This document shows positions 24,596-34,860 of a DNA stretch of 36,261 nt, piece after piece (position 1 is the stretch's first letter; each line of letters begins with the position of its first letter). Source of the DNA: Paraglomus occultum (Eukaryota; Glomeromycota; Glomeromycetes; Paraglomerales; Paraglomeraceae); the NCBI GenBank assembly GCA_910592205.1, contig CAJVPJ010000191.1, positions 1 through 36,261 on the forward strand, read 5' to 3'. The notes below the pieces were generated by a model. It saw nothing but the letters and a program-made list of their open reading frames with translations. It was not told where the DNA came from and searched no databases. The translations under genes and the position numbers were made by a program.

Positions 24596-25180
24596 CAATC
24601 ATAATAATAACATCGCATCGATAATCAGCCGTAGACCGTTTCGCCAACAGGATTATTTACCCGACAATCATTCCATCGAAAATCATTTGACCGACAGTCA
24701 TTAACCGACAGGCACTTTATCGATAATCATTTTATTTCATAATCTCATTGTCTCTATCTCCAATTTATCATGCTCTTCAAATCTCATTTAGAATCTGGTT
24801 TTTTTTTCTTATTTGAATGTGAAACGAAGACTATTGAATCATTGATAGTAATTGCAATATACTCTCAAGAGATTCATTCGAACTAATCAATTTTGTGCTG
24901 TCATTTACTTGTGACGGGTTGGTCAGGGACAGATCTGCGTAAAAGGTAGCTGTTTCAATCCGATGAAACACCACAACGTTAGTCATTATGAAATCGTAAG
25001 GTAAAGTTGGAGATGGATGAAAGTGAAGAGTAAACAATTATAAATTATCAATTGGTGAACAGGCAAAATGAACTCAACAGACTGTCGGTTAAATGGTGGT
25101 GAAATATTTAGCCGGTGAAATGGTTTTGTCGGCGAAATGTCGACCGAGTGATTGTCGATGCTATGATGCGGACCCCTAAT
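24596..25180. mobile_element. Non-autonomous inverted-repeat element (MITE-like)
   Basis: About 100-bp imperfect terminal inverted repeats built from variants of a word such as ACCGACAATCATT. On the left, GCATCGATAATCA, CCGTTTCGCCAACA, CCCGACAATCATT and ACCGACAGTCATT run through 24610-24735. On the right, the reverse complement of 25070-25177 reads GCATCGACAATCA, CATTTCGCCGACA, ATTTCACCGGC and AACCGACAGTC in the same order. The roughly 330-bp interior has only chance frames. The exact ends and target-site duplication could not be fixed by eye. It looks like a MITE or the deleted shell of a larger DNA transposon. Confidence 0.7.
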
Positions 25181-25941
25181 CAATTAATTATTCTTATATC
25201 CCCACTTTGAGGCGGGAGATATAAACAATACGAGTGTACTAATAAATCTGCAAGTGACGTCATTTTAGCAAATTTAATGTTAATAAAATGAAACTTGTTC
25301 AAACCGGCTGCTCGTTTCGGATTGATTTTGTGTTGTTCTTTTTTGGCCGGTTCAGCCAGGTAAATGGTCAGCTAAAGCAGTTTTATAATTAATGAAATTT
25401 GATACAATCGGCAGCCGGTTAAACCCGAGATCGATTTGGTTAAACACATTTATTTGGCATCTAATGTATTAGAGTTATTTACCATTTTCCACAGCGTCAG
25501 CTTTGTGTCGTTATGGCAATTTACTATAATAGCAATCAACGTTGAATTTGTATACGCATAAAGTTTGCCTTAACAGAGAGCTCTGTTTTGTCAAATAATT
25601 TGCTAAAGCGGACTTCTATTTCTATAAACGAATTTTCATAAAACCACGTAATACCCGTTAAATAAATTCTCCATGTTCGTTATATGCCTCTTATCTCATC
25701 TATTTCTTCAATAGTTAATAAAATGTTTTATTTTTTCTGCTACAATACATTTCAATAATTTGTTTTTGCAGTTGCTTCCGCTGAGTAATTACGTTGACAC
25801 TTGGGTCTTGACGCTGACAAAGACGACAAGGTTGTTGAGAGCTCTACAGCCATAACAAACTTTGCTATAATAGACCTAACTTTATTATACGCCAATATTT
25901 CCCGCATTACACTGATTATCGTTGTAAATATATTTTTTAGG
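25181..25941. other. No gene recognised
   Basis: AT-rich interval between the inverted-repeat element and the endonuclease-like relic. A T-rich tract ending TTTGCAG at about 25764-25770 looks like a 3' splice site, and an open stretch follows it, possibly a decayed upstream exon of the next entry. Confidence 0.4.
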
Positions 25942-26152
25942 CAAAAATTTCCGTCATGTGCACCCAACTTCTTAGAAGGGGTTGCGTTTAGACGGTTACA
26001 ACGAAGAACTAAAATTAGCTTTTGAATTTAATGGGCTACATCATTATTGTCGACCGATTTACAATCTCAAAAAATCGTGCAAACAAAACGGTATAGATCT
26101 TATTGAATTCCATATACCTGCGATCTTTTACTTTACATCTGCCATACATTAG
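25942..26152 (+). pseudogene. Restriction-endonuclease-fold protein fragment
   Basis: The first frame reads [14 protein letters not shown] one-base shift at about 25981 then gives [18 protein letters not shown] and LHHY, and the frame ends ...[13 protein letters not shown] before a TAG at 26150-26152. This matches the core of PD-(D/E)xK-like proteins found in AM fungi and large DNA viruses: LDGY supplies the Asp, and AFEFNG-x-HHY the Glu and following His/Tyr. The usual spacer between HHY and the NGIDLIEIP strand is missing, so an internal deletion as well as the frameshift is likely. It lies 120 bp before the packaging-ATPase relic on the same strand and may belong to the same old insertion. 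Family assignment is from motif memory only. Confidence 0.6.
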
Positions 26153-26274
26153 AAAAAAAGATTTATTTATTTACGGAGCAAAAGCTACAGACCTCCCCAC
26201 ATTCAAGTGTTGAGGCGGCTTTGCTTCGCAAATAATTTTTCCGGTAAAGATAATAACATTTATTATTAACACTC

Positions 26275-27025
26275 ATGTTAAACGGAATGAGCAAAGCTCA
26301 GCTTCAAACTCATATAAAGACTGAAAAGCTTGATCAGTGCGAAATGTACATTGACAAGTGTAAGAATACAGAAAAATTTAACACTCTCAATTCGACTCCC
26401 CAATGGTTATTAGTCAGTGGACGAACTAAATCAGGAAAAACAAATACGATTGTCAACCTTTTACTAGGAAATAAGATGTATCGAATGTTAACCGAAAAAA
26501 AAAGCGGAATCTACTATATAAAAAATGACGATCTAGTGTTAATTGGACATCATCTTAAGGAGCCAAAATACCGCCACTTGAAGAATTGTTATCAAACCGT
26601 TGCAAATAGGTCCAAGGCCATATCGCGAAAATGTTACGTTTCAATCGATGAAGCCTGATAAATTAACGAATTTTTTCCTGAAAAAGGGACGGTGGTTATA
26701 TTCGAAAATTTATGTAGTGAACCTAAAAAGATACAAGAGAAAATTGTCCCCTACTATTACTGAAGGACGCCACTCAAAGTTTTTTTCACTGTCCGAGATT
26801 AATAAAAAAAATTTAAATCATATTGTACTCTTTAATGGGGGCCGGTACATATGATGAATTGATTGATATAGTTAGGCGTTATATAAAAAATGGCGTAACG
26901 TCATTGATATAATCGATAAAAATATGCAAGGTTGGCAGTTTATTGTAATTGATTTGACTAGAGCAAAAAAGAATCCTCTCCATGTTCGTTTGGGTTGGGA
27001 CACACCCTTAGAGCTAGATAAATAA
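26275..27025 (+). pseudogene. A32-like (FtsK/HerA-type) viral DNA-packaging ATPase relic
   Basis: In nucleocytoplasmic large DNA viruses and Polinton-like elements this ATPase pumps DNA into capsids. The first 127 codons are open from an ATG, with a Walker A motif GRTKSGKT at 26419-26442. Similarity then hops between frames: the PYRENVTF block (from about 26618), [17 protein letters not shown] (the Walker B-like strand VVIFEN at about 26692-26709, where the family usually has an acidic residue instead of N), an in-frame stop near 26759, the ATPase-like GRHSKF block, TYDELIDIVRRY, and finally IVIDLTRAKKNPLHVRLGW ending at TAA 27023-27025. At least five frame changes and an internal deletion make it non-functional. 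It is relic DNA of viral origin, a kind known to be common in AM fungal genomes. Confidence 0.72.
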
Positions 27026-27089
27026 ATTAAGTATAAGTATTCTTTCCGCGTCTTATAAAACTCACCTATTTAGAAAAAAAAAGGTTTGA

Positions 27090-27239
27090 GCAAATTCGAA
27101 GCATCGTAATGGTATCCGTGACGTTACTCAAGTGAGAGCATCTGAGATCATTCACAACGCATTTCTTCGTGAACGCTCCATAACTGTTTGTAATGCTCTG
27201 CCAACTGCTTTACAATTAAACTATTGGGATGGTATATAA
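27090..27239 (+). pseudogene. Short open frame after the ATPase relic, unassigned
   Basis: Forty-nine codons open between an in-frame TGA (27087-27089) and TAA (27237-27239), without an ATG. The peptide (NGIRDVTQVRASEIIHNAF, then LQLNYWDGI at the end) has a composition like real protein rather than chance AT-rich translation. The frame before the TGA is also open for about 20 codons. I suspect a fragment of the next gene of the same virus-like insertion but do not recognise the family. Confidence 0.35.
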
Positions 27240-28173
27240 ATTCTATCCATTTACGCTGAATAAGAATGCATGCTCGCATCTTTCTCCCGACTTTCCTTGT
27301 TTTCTGACGGCGTTTGATATCCATAGCTCATAATAGTGCATGGCACGCGTATCGTCGAATGTACGATCAGATTCGGGTTTACGTTTAATTTTTCATACTT
27401 TAGTTTGCAATATTTATTACTAGTACATGCTGGTTTCCAATGATTTTTCATAATTTTGATTTTTTTCCCCGTTGTATACTAATTCGTTGCAAGATAAACA
27501 GATGGCAATCCTATCATAGGAGCGTATGATCTACCATCTTGAAAGCGCATAATTTTCTTGCATAAAAATATTTTTTACTCTATAGGTAAAAGTCCATTTT
27601 TCTTTGAAAGACTGCAAGCGAGACCAAATTTGTTGTTTCCATTCTCCAGGAGTCTTGTTAGTACAAACTTGTGGCATCTAGCATATTCAACCATTAAATG
27701 ATCGTACGAATAATACTTAACATTAAAAAATCAGTAAGTCAAACTTTCTGTGGCAACCTGACCCAGAGGCAGATCACGCAGTACAAGCTACAATAATATA
27801 ACCAATATAACCCAACTCAGTTTCGAAATTGTGAAAGCTGAAAATGATTTTACACGCGATATTCTAAATACACCTATATTTTCAAAAAGCTCGTATATCT
27901 TTCTCTTTTTTATAAAGCATCGTATCAGTAATATCTTTAGAGAGTTGTTCCCTAACCTCCTTATTGACCAGGATAAGCAATGCACGTTTTTAGTTGGATT
28001 TTTATCGTAATTTAAACAATTCAGCAAACCTTTACCGAAATCGAAGTAAGCCCTTATTATATTTTGGCTCGCATTGACATTATGTAGTCCGTATCGCTCA
28101 TATACTGTAGATCGTGATCATCCTATTTATTTTTATCATTCAAGCCGCAATCAAGAAATAACTCATTTCTTTG
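27240..28173. other. Unassigned interval within the relic block
   Basis: Two ATG frames lie on the minus strand (27251-27451, 66 codons; 27788-28027, 79 codons), and a plus-strand frame starts around 28074 (first codon TTG) and runs into the repeat that follows (RDHPIYFYHSSRNQEITHFF). None is recognisable. They could be worn pieces of further virus-like genes. Confidence 0.35.
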
Positions 28174-28527
28174 ATCAATTTAGAAATTCATCTCGCAAAA
28201 CTTTAAAAACAGACGCGTTTACACAAAACATGCACAGTTCACACGCATTAAGAGCGATGTTTACCCATCTAGAAGATTTGACAACTTGCGATTCAGTTGC
28301 TTTATGATTACAAGCAAGACATGATCATATATGCATTCTGAGTAATATTTCAAATGATATCAAACATAACCCTGCATAACGAAATTACATTATTGTCTGC
28401 TTGAAACGTATCTCATACAGCAAGTAGAGGCTTACTCCTTTTCACAGACTCCACCCGCTCCTATTTCTAATAAAATTATCTTAACGCGTTCGGTTGGGAA
28501 TTAAGATGAAATCAAACTGAGATGAAA
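28174..28527 (+). repeat. Diverged direct repeat, copy A
   Basis: A segment of about 350 bp that recurs in the same orientation at 34861-35199 with substitutions and small indels. Long shared words include AACATGCACAGTTCAC, GAAATTACATTATTGTCTGC and CGTTCGGTTGGGAATTAAG. Similarity begins at ATCAATTTA and fades after ATCAAACTGAGA. Function unknown; a piece of a dispersed repeat or of the virus-like insertion. Confidence 0.85.
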
Positions 28528-28968
28528 AAGTAAACATAAATAAAATTATACGTCACATTCGCTATACGTTACGACTTTATAACGTAAAAAACACACTACT
28601 ATTACTATTACTATTCCTTCAAACTTTACAACGATTGACATAAACTCAACTATGCATCACATAATTACAAAACTATAAATCGCTTTAACACCGAATTACA
28701 AAAAAAAAAGCCAAACTCAACTAAAACCTTTCCACATGAAAATCAACAAAACGCTACGACACCGTCTTATTTTTTAAATCGCACTCACATACTACAACAT
28801 ACACGATTTGATACATCACATTAACATTAACACTTTGAGTATATAACCATAAATATATAAAAAGTTGACATACCTTAAATTAATATTAATTACCAAAACC
28901 AACATCACTAAGAAATATTATAAAAACTATGCTCGTACACATCAATTCAACTGCTTTTCACGTATTCA
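28528..28968 (+). other. Strongly C-over-G-skewed lead-in to small ORFs
   Basis: No gene recognised. From about 28540 the plus strand becomes A- and C-rich with very little G (for example 4 G versus 16-17 C per 60 bases around 28681-28800), unlike the flanking DNA. An (ACT/ATT) short repeat lies near 28590-28617. Confidence 0.6.
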
Positions 28969-29843
28969 ATGTCAAATCGAGAACAAAGCAGAAACGCAAC
29001 TCTTTTCAACTTTGCGAAAGAACCAATCTGCCGCTTATATGTCGAAGTCTACGTCCCAAAACAAAATTCTGCAACAACTTCCTTCTCATCAGATGTCATT
29101 CTGGAAATTAACGGTACACTAACTAACCTCAATAATGGAACAATAATTGTAAGTACTCAAAGTTCAACAAATCGACATTATATTTACAACGCTTTTAACG
29201 AATCCCATCATATAAGCATTCAAATGTCATGTCTCGGCTAAAACCCCCGAAGCCAATGCCACCGGCTCGTACTTGGCTGCGAGCCATCGGAAACATAAAG
29301 GTAGCCGTACAAACCTATCACAACATGATGGTTTTTACTGTAAAAGCTACGCAGTACGCGTCAGGAAGCGCCACCACTACAAATTTAGCTGAATTCGACG
29401 TCATAACGTATCGAAGAAAAATTTACATGAGCGAACAAAGTTTCTATCGTGGGAGAGTTAGACGTATATGAGAGCAAGTTATGCGCCGAACTACGCAACT
29501 TCGAATTTATATCAAACACCAATCCATACACTGCATCCTCTACCAACTCTACAAATTCATCTCCTTACCCATCCGCTCCATCATCTGTTTCAGAAAAGAG
29601 ATCACTTCTGTACAACTCATTAAACGGAATAAAGAACACAAACAGTCAGCTCAAAAGCTCAAGGCTGTCGAAATGAAAAAAAAGAAGCGAGCCTCATCTG
29701 CTACTTCCAACCTCGATGACTCCTCTACTGAAACCAACAACCAAACAAATCCTCAAACCCGACCGTCTTGTCAATCACGCAAAAGGCAATCACGTTCTTC
29801 CAAAAAAATATCTAAAATTGCATCCTCGAAATTAGAATATTAA
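28969..29843 (+). pseudogene. Overlapping small ORFs with basic tail, unassigned (possible decayed virus-like gene)
   Basis: Three ATG-started frames follow each other closely. Frame 28969-29241 (90 codons, MSNREQSRNATLFNF...) overlaps by 13 nt frame 29229-29471 (80 codons, MSRLKPPKPMPPARTW...), which is followed after 9 nt by 29481-29843 (120 codons) in the same frame. A competing frame at 29449-29676 reads as a Ser/Thr/Pro-rich linker (NTNPYTASSTNSTNSSPYP) and looks more protein-like there than the 29481 frame, whose last 50 codons (KKKKRASS ... KRQSRSSKK) form a convincing basic, NLS-like tail. The simplest reading is one protein of about 290 residues broken by small indels and alternating between two frames. 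Overlapping small genes are the other option. The family is unknown; context suggests the same virus-derived block as the ATPase. No splice sites explain the frame switches. Confidence 0.45.
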
Positions 29844-30661
29844 ATTAAACTTGATAATGAATCGGTATGAAATACATCTCTTTTTATATCAGCAAACACG
29901 CACCCCCCAACATATTATTTCTAGTTTGGCAAATTATAAATTCGGGCGCTAAGCATATATGAATGTCCATGAAAGCTTCGTTATAAGGCAGTTTTTGTTA
30001 AAACGGCTTTATTAACCAAATCCCAAATGGTAAAGGTTGCGTGCAGTAAACTCTCTGGGAGCATAGTAACTTCACGTGATCTCGATATTTTATGATCTAT
30101 ATGAATATTCGCCCCTTTTATGTGTTCACTTGCATTTTCTTATTGTAGTAAAAATGCTTGTACAATTCCAAGCATTGTAATGCCGTACTGGCACTGATAG
30201 CTGCTGTTCTAAACTATTACTATTTTCTGCGATTTTGAATATATCTAAAGTTCTGTCATTATGTGATCATCACTAGGCGCTTTATAAACAATATCTTGAC
30301 AAAAACTCTTCAACTTCCCTTGACTTAGAAAGATGAAGTTTGTCAGACTTGACAACGTTCATCGGCTAAATGCGTAAAGTGGAAACAGATTCTCTATTCG
30401 TTACGTTTATGATCAAATCATTGTCTTATGACTTAAAGGTCTTGGACATTGACAGACTATACCATCAGGTCATGTGCGGAGATCATACGGGACCACAAAA
30501 TCCATTGTCACGTGTGGGATTTGGCATTAACCCATCAGATAGCGTGCATATAGGGAGACTGTGCATTTAGAGAGAGTGCATGTACTGTATTTGTTCGTGT
30601 GACTAAACCATGTTTATATGTATGATGTAACACGAGAAGTGAAAACCGTTTTATCCAGACG
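29844..30661. other. Intergenic upstream of the kinase gene
   Basis: No gene recognised; the 66-codon frame at 30370-30570 is unsupported. The base skew of the preceding block ends at about 29850. A weak TATA-like TTTATATG lies near 30611, about 50 bp before the kinase ATG. Confidence 0.5.
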
Positions 30662-33175
30662 ATGTCGTCGTCAGTAGTTAATGGTACTAATCCAGCCATT
30701 GACAAGTTGATTCAACATGAATCAATACTTGAATGGATTCCTTACGAAGAAATCACTGATATAACGCTCAGTCAAATTGATAATATCCACCATGCTATTT
30801 GGAAGCCAACACATGCCGATGACAAACCGACGATAATTTCATTAATATTACTTGGAAGTATCGAAGAATGTACAGCCACCCTTGTGAGTGAGTTTGCCAG
30901 AAGATACTCACTTCCAACACACGAGTATAGTAATAGCAATGACGTTAATCAGTTTAGACGATATTCCACCTGGCTTAGTCGTCGCAACAAATTAATAAAG
31001 GGGTTTACCAAATACAATAATAACTATTACATGGTTGCTGATAAACGCTTTTACCGCTATTATTCTCAATATGGATTCTGCTCCGCATGTGGATTACTCC
31101 GATGTAGTCCAGTGTGGTGCATCTGTGGACATAAACAATTGTTCGATGGGTGGACTAGCAGCAATAGGCAACTCGATGAGTTTATAAAGAAGACCCAGTC
31201 ACAAACAAACTCAGCAAATGACGCCTATCTGGAATGGATTCCATACGATTGTATTGAGGATAATGGAAATTATGGTGTATGCTTGGATGGTCTACCTCAC
31301 GACGCATTCATTGAATTTATTCCACTTGATATAACAGATGAGACACATGATTTATATTATGCCGAGGTAAACTATTTACTTATTCGTCATGTTTATTGAA
31401 TACTTTAAATAATTATTGACTTATTATGTATTATTTGCACTAGTTATGTGATAAGCATCCAGATATTCTCACCACGGATGTTTGGATTACCGTCGGATTT
31501 ACATACAAAACAAGCGAACAAAAGTATTATCTCATAAAACGTGAGAATGGAGTATGTCTGGTGTGTACAGAGCGGCTAGAACCCAATATAAGGGCATTCT
31601 GTTATAAATGCAAAGCACCACGACCTCGCGACTGGACTACGGGTAACAAGATGTTGGATTCATTCATTGTGGAATCGTGGAGTAATGTGAAGTATAGATA
31701 TGATGCGTATATACAATGGATCGAGTATTCCACGTTGATGAACGTATCGGAAATGACCTCATTACGCCATGGATGCACACACGTAACGGATTGGTTAGAT
31801 CCGGTGATAAATAAATTGATAAAAGTGACACTCAAGCAGATCAGTGATGCCCAATCGCATAATTTTCATAAGGTAAATTATTTCACGTGTAAAATAATGC
31901 AGTTGCTATTAAGCATTGATTGTTTTATTAATTGTATTGTTTACACATATTCAAATAGCTAACTCTGGAATACCCAAAGATATTAACCCCTGATAATGAT
32001 TGGATAATTGGAATTACTCAAGAACCGTCTACTCGGAGATATTATTTAGTTTTTTACTATGACACTCGTACTATTTTGGACAAGATCATGCAATATCGCA
32101 GACAAGGGATTTTTGATATTAATATTAAATACATGCAGCACAGCGACTTTTACGAAATTAAAGAGATCGGGTGTGGCGGCTACGGAACTGTTTATACTGC
32201 CAAATATGAAAAGTATTCAGAAGTAAAGCATATGCAACAAACTGTTGTGTTAAAACGATATAAGAATTTTGATCAGATGTCGGAATTATTTGTTTCAGAG
32301 GTAAGCAATGATTGGTAGTAATATTAATTAATTGATATTTAAGCTGACTTTATTTATTATTTATTTAATAGTTCAAAAATCATGCCAAGTGCACAAGCAG
32401 TGCTTATTATTTCCTTAAAATTTATGGAGTGACACAAGATCCAGAAACACAAGAGTACATGATTGTTATGCATTATGCTAACAATGGTAGTCTTTTGTCT
32501 TATTTGGATCAAAATATTAACAAGTTGACGTGGTTGGATAAATTAAGGCGTTTGAGAGATATTGCAAATTATCTGGGTAACATTCATAATGTGGGATTAA
32601 TACACTGTGATCTACATGGTGGAAACATAATTATACATGATGATACGGATGATATTATTTCATATATATGCGATCTTGGTCTTTCACGATCGGTGAATTC
32701 ACTCCAGTCAAATTCAACAGTTCGAGGCGTTTTACCATTTATTGCACCGGAAGTCTTCCATACCTTCAAATTTACTCAGAAGTCAGACGTGTATTCTTTT
32801 GGTATCATTATGTATTTGATGGCAACTGGTGAACCACCTTTTAGAAATAGAGAATTCGATGGAGGTTTAGTATGTGATATCATGGGCGGATTACGACCAT
32901 CGATGCCAGATTCCGCACCAGAGGAATATAAGAAACTTGCCGAGCGGTGTTGTGATGCTGATCCTGATAAGCGTCCTGATACAAATACACTTTACAGGGA
33001 TTTGATTAAGCTTAATTATAAGGTGGAGAATGACAACACGTGGAAGACTATCTATTATACAGATATAAAATCCATATCACGTTCCGAAAAGGAGAGTAAA
33101 TACTCTAGTAAGCTCTTACCTACTGGAGAATTGCCTAAACTGAGAAACAGTTATGATTCGGCTGCAGGTATATAG
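30662..33175 (+). CDS. Zinc-ribbon protein kinase (TKL-like), four exons
   Basis: Predicted Ser/Thr/Tyr-type protein kinase of 759 aa. Exons are 30662-31366, 31444-31872, 31959-32300 and 32372-33175. The introns (77, 86, 71 bp) all start GTAA, end TAG and fall between codons, so the full frame is preserved. The C-terminal kinase domain spans about residues 442-705: Gly loop GCGGYGTV (449-456), Lys477 in VVLK, Glu492 of helix C, catalytic loop HCDLHGGN (570-577; Cys replaces Arg of HRD, as usual in this fungal family), DLG (593-595), APE (617-619) and KSDVYSFGI. All catalytic residues are present. The N-terminal part repeats a module: a W-I-P-Y motif (25-28, 192-195, degenerate WIEY at 327-330), then zinc ribbons CSAC...CICG (140-155) and CLVC...CYKC (273-291), each followed by GWTSSN/DWTTGN and LDxFI. 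This domain style is typical of the expanded kinases of AM fungi; substrate and pathway are unknown. A diverged direct repeat lies on either side of the gene. Confidence 0.93.
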
Positions 33176-33887
33176 TATAAGATAATCATTGATCACACAC
33201 ATTGATGTATAAATGAAGTCAAATATTAATATTGTCTATTGCATTATAATTTAGTGACTCAAGGCGTTGATATTGAATAGTTTTCCGGTTTATTACACAG
33301 CCTTCTGCGTGAGTTTTATGACAGATTGGTTAAGTTCTACATAGGTTGCCCACACTTGAAATTAATGAACTAACTTATGGTTAAGTTCTTTTCTTATTAT
33401 TTTTTAGTTTTGTTAATAATTTGGCTGGTTTTAGGTTTATGATTTTACGTTGCAACAAGTCTAAATAAGAGTTTGGTTTATTTTACTGTATGACAATTTG
33501 TTGAACATTGTGTTGTTGTTACAAAGTTACATTCGCGATATTAATATTGTATTACAGGTATGGTGCGAGTCACCTAAATATAAAGACCGAACAGTCCGAA
33601 ATTTTTGTTCTGCAAATCATGCCATGTCTGAATAGCGATTCCTACTCATTGTCCTTCTTTAATTTTGATCATTAACAATCACATGACATTAGCCCAATAA
33701 AATGTTCTGAAATCACAATGAGGATTTATGGTTTTCGATCAAATTAATATTTTATTTTGGAAAATTATACTACTTGTCCAAACGCTTCAAATTTCGAATA
33801 AAGTAAAATTCGACTTTAATATTAATGTTGCAGATTGAACAGTATATGCTTATTTATATAACGTGCACTTACATTTCTGGTTTCAAA
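33176..33887. other. Downstream of the kinase; no gene seen
   Basis: AT-rich 3' flank with no clear AATAAA close to the stop. No coding or transposon signal recognised. Confidence 0.5.
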
Positions 33888-34132
33888 TTAATTTGTTTGT
33901 AATTCATCCCATGCATCTTCGGGGATTCTTCTGTGCGATTTATATTTTTTAGCAGCATATTCTGCTAATTTACCTGTAATTCCATGTCTGTGCAAATCCA
34001 TATATCGCCACGTTTTTCGCGCAAATCTACGAATTGTTATTAAATGATAAAATTAAGTTCACTAATAAATCTGCCTCCCCTATTTCGAGACACTTTTTTG
34101 TGCGCGGCTTTTCTTTTAGATGGTCGAGGCAT
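33888..34132 (-). pseudogene. Transposase-like gene fragment (N-terminal part)
   Basis: On the minus strand an ATG at 34132 opens a 30-codon frame, MPRPSKRKAAHKKVSRN and on, stopping at 34040. In a shifted frame, coding resumes upstream of 34026 and runs to TAA at 33890-33888 with RRFARKTWRYMDLHRHG, ITGKLAEYAAKKYKSHRRIP and EDAWDELQTN. The basic MPRPSKRK start and the GKLAEYAAKKYKSHRRIP block resemble the N-terminal region of transposase-like proteins abundant in AM fungi; that assignment is from memory. No catalytic part is visible, so this is a truncated, frameshifted relic. Confidence 0.5.
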
Positions 34133-34860
34133 AGCGAAACAATAGAGAATGCTCATGAAAACTACATGCAATTATTGGATAATAATAACGGATTGTTACA
34201 CACGAAAGTTACACAACCGGTGTGTCCGAAATTTTCTATTTTTCATAAGGAAACTTAAGAAAACATAAGAAAACTGTCACTTTTCAAATCCCTAAAACTC
34301 AAAACTTTTTTAGTTGACTAAAAAATCTAAACCGTAACTTTTGTTCTGCATCATCTGTTCTATTATTCTTACGGATTAGTTTTTCTCCATATCATTTAAT
34401 AGAAAAGCCTTAGGGTTTTGAAAGTTGCTTAATTTATTTCGAGCTTTAGATGATCTGCACCATACCATCATATTGCAACATACATATTTGGTGTTTTTAT
34501 GTTTCAATAATTTTTTTGGAGACATCCGATTGAGCTGAAATCAATTATGGTAATGCTTGCAAGCATTGCTTTTTCACGAAGAAAACCGCACAGCCAAATT
34601 TGCGACCCAGCAGTAATAGTAAGGCTATAACTTTTTTTGAGTCCACTAAGCTCTCAACCCGTAACTCAAAATAAAATTTAGCACACATCGTTACCGAAAA
34701 CAAACGAATGTCTGGATTATTAAGGTGCTGGAAGCATTCATATAGCAATAATATCCCGGCCTTCTTCAAATCGTTGATTTACTGACGCCTTCCATGACGT
34801 TAACACAATACATTTATGTGATAAAATGGAATCCAATAGTGACAATCCCAAAACGGGACA
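34133..34860. other. No intact gene; unassigned
   Basis: Contains an unsupported minus-strand frame at 34545-34769 (74 codons, MKKAGILLLYECFQHLNN...). It may be non-coding sequence of the transposon to which the preceding relic belonged, but no termini were found. Confidence 0.4.

Noticed and set aside
24831-25183. Minus-strand frames inside the inverted-repeat element
   Set aside because: They overlap the terminal repeats, are short and mutually overlapping, and show no transposase motif.
30370-30570. 66-codon frame just upstream of the kinase
   Set aside because: No similarity to kinase-family N-termini; the kinase frame has its own ATG and no splice donor links the two.
31367-31399. Reading the kinase exon 1 through to the stop at 31397-31399 as a separate 245-aa protein
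   Set aside because: GTAA...TAG intron boundaries restore one continuous frame and the domain order; the separate-protein reading would leave the downstream kinase exons without a start.
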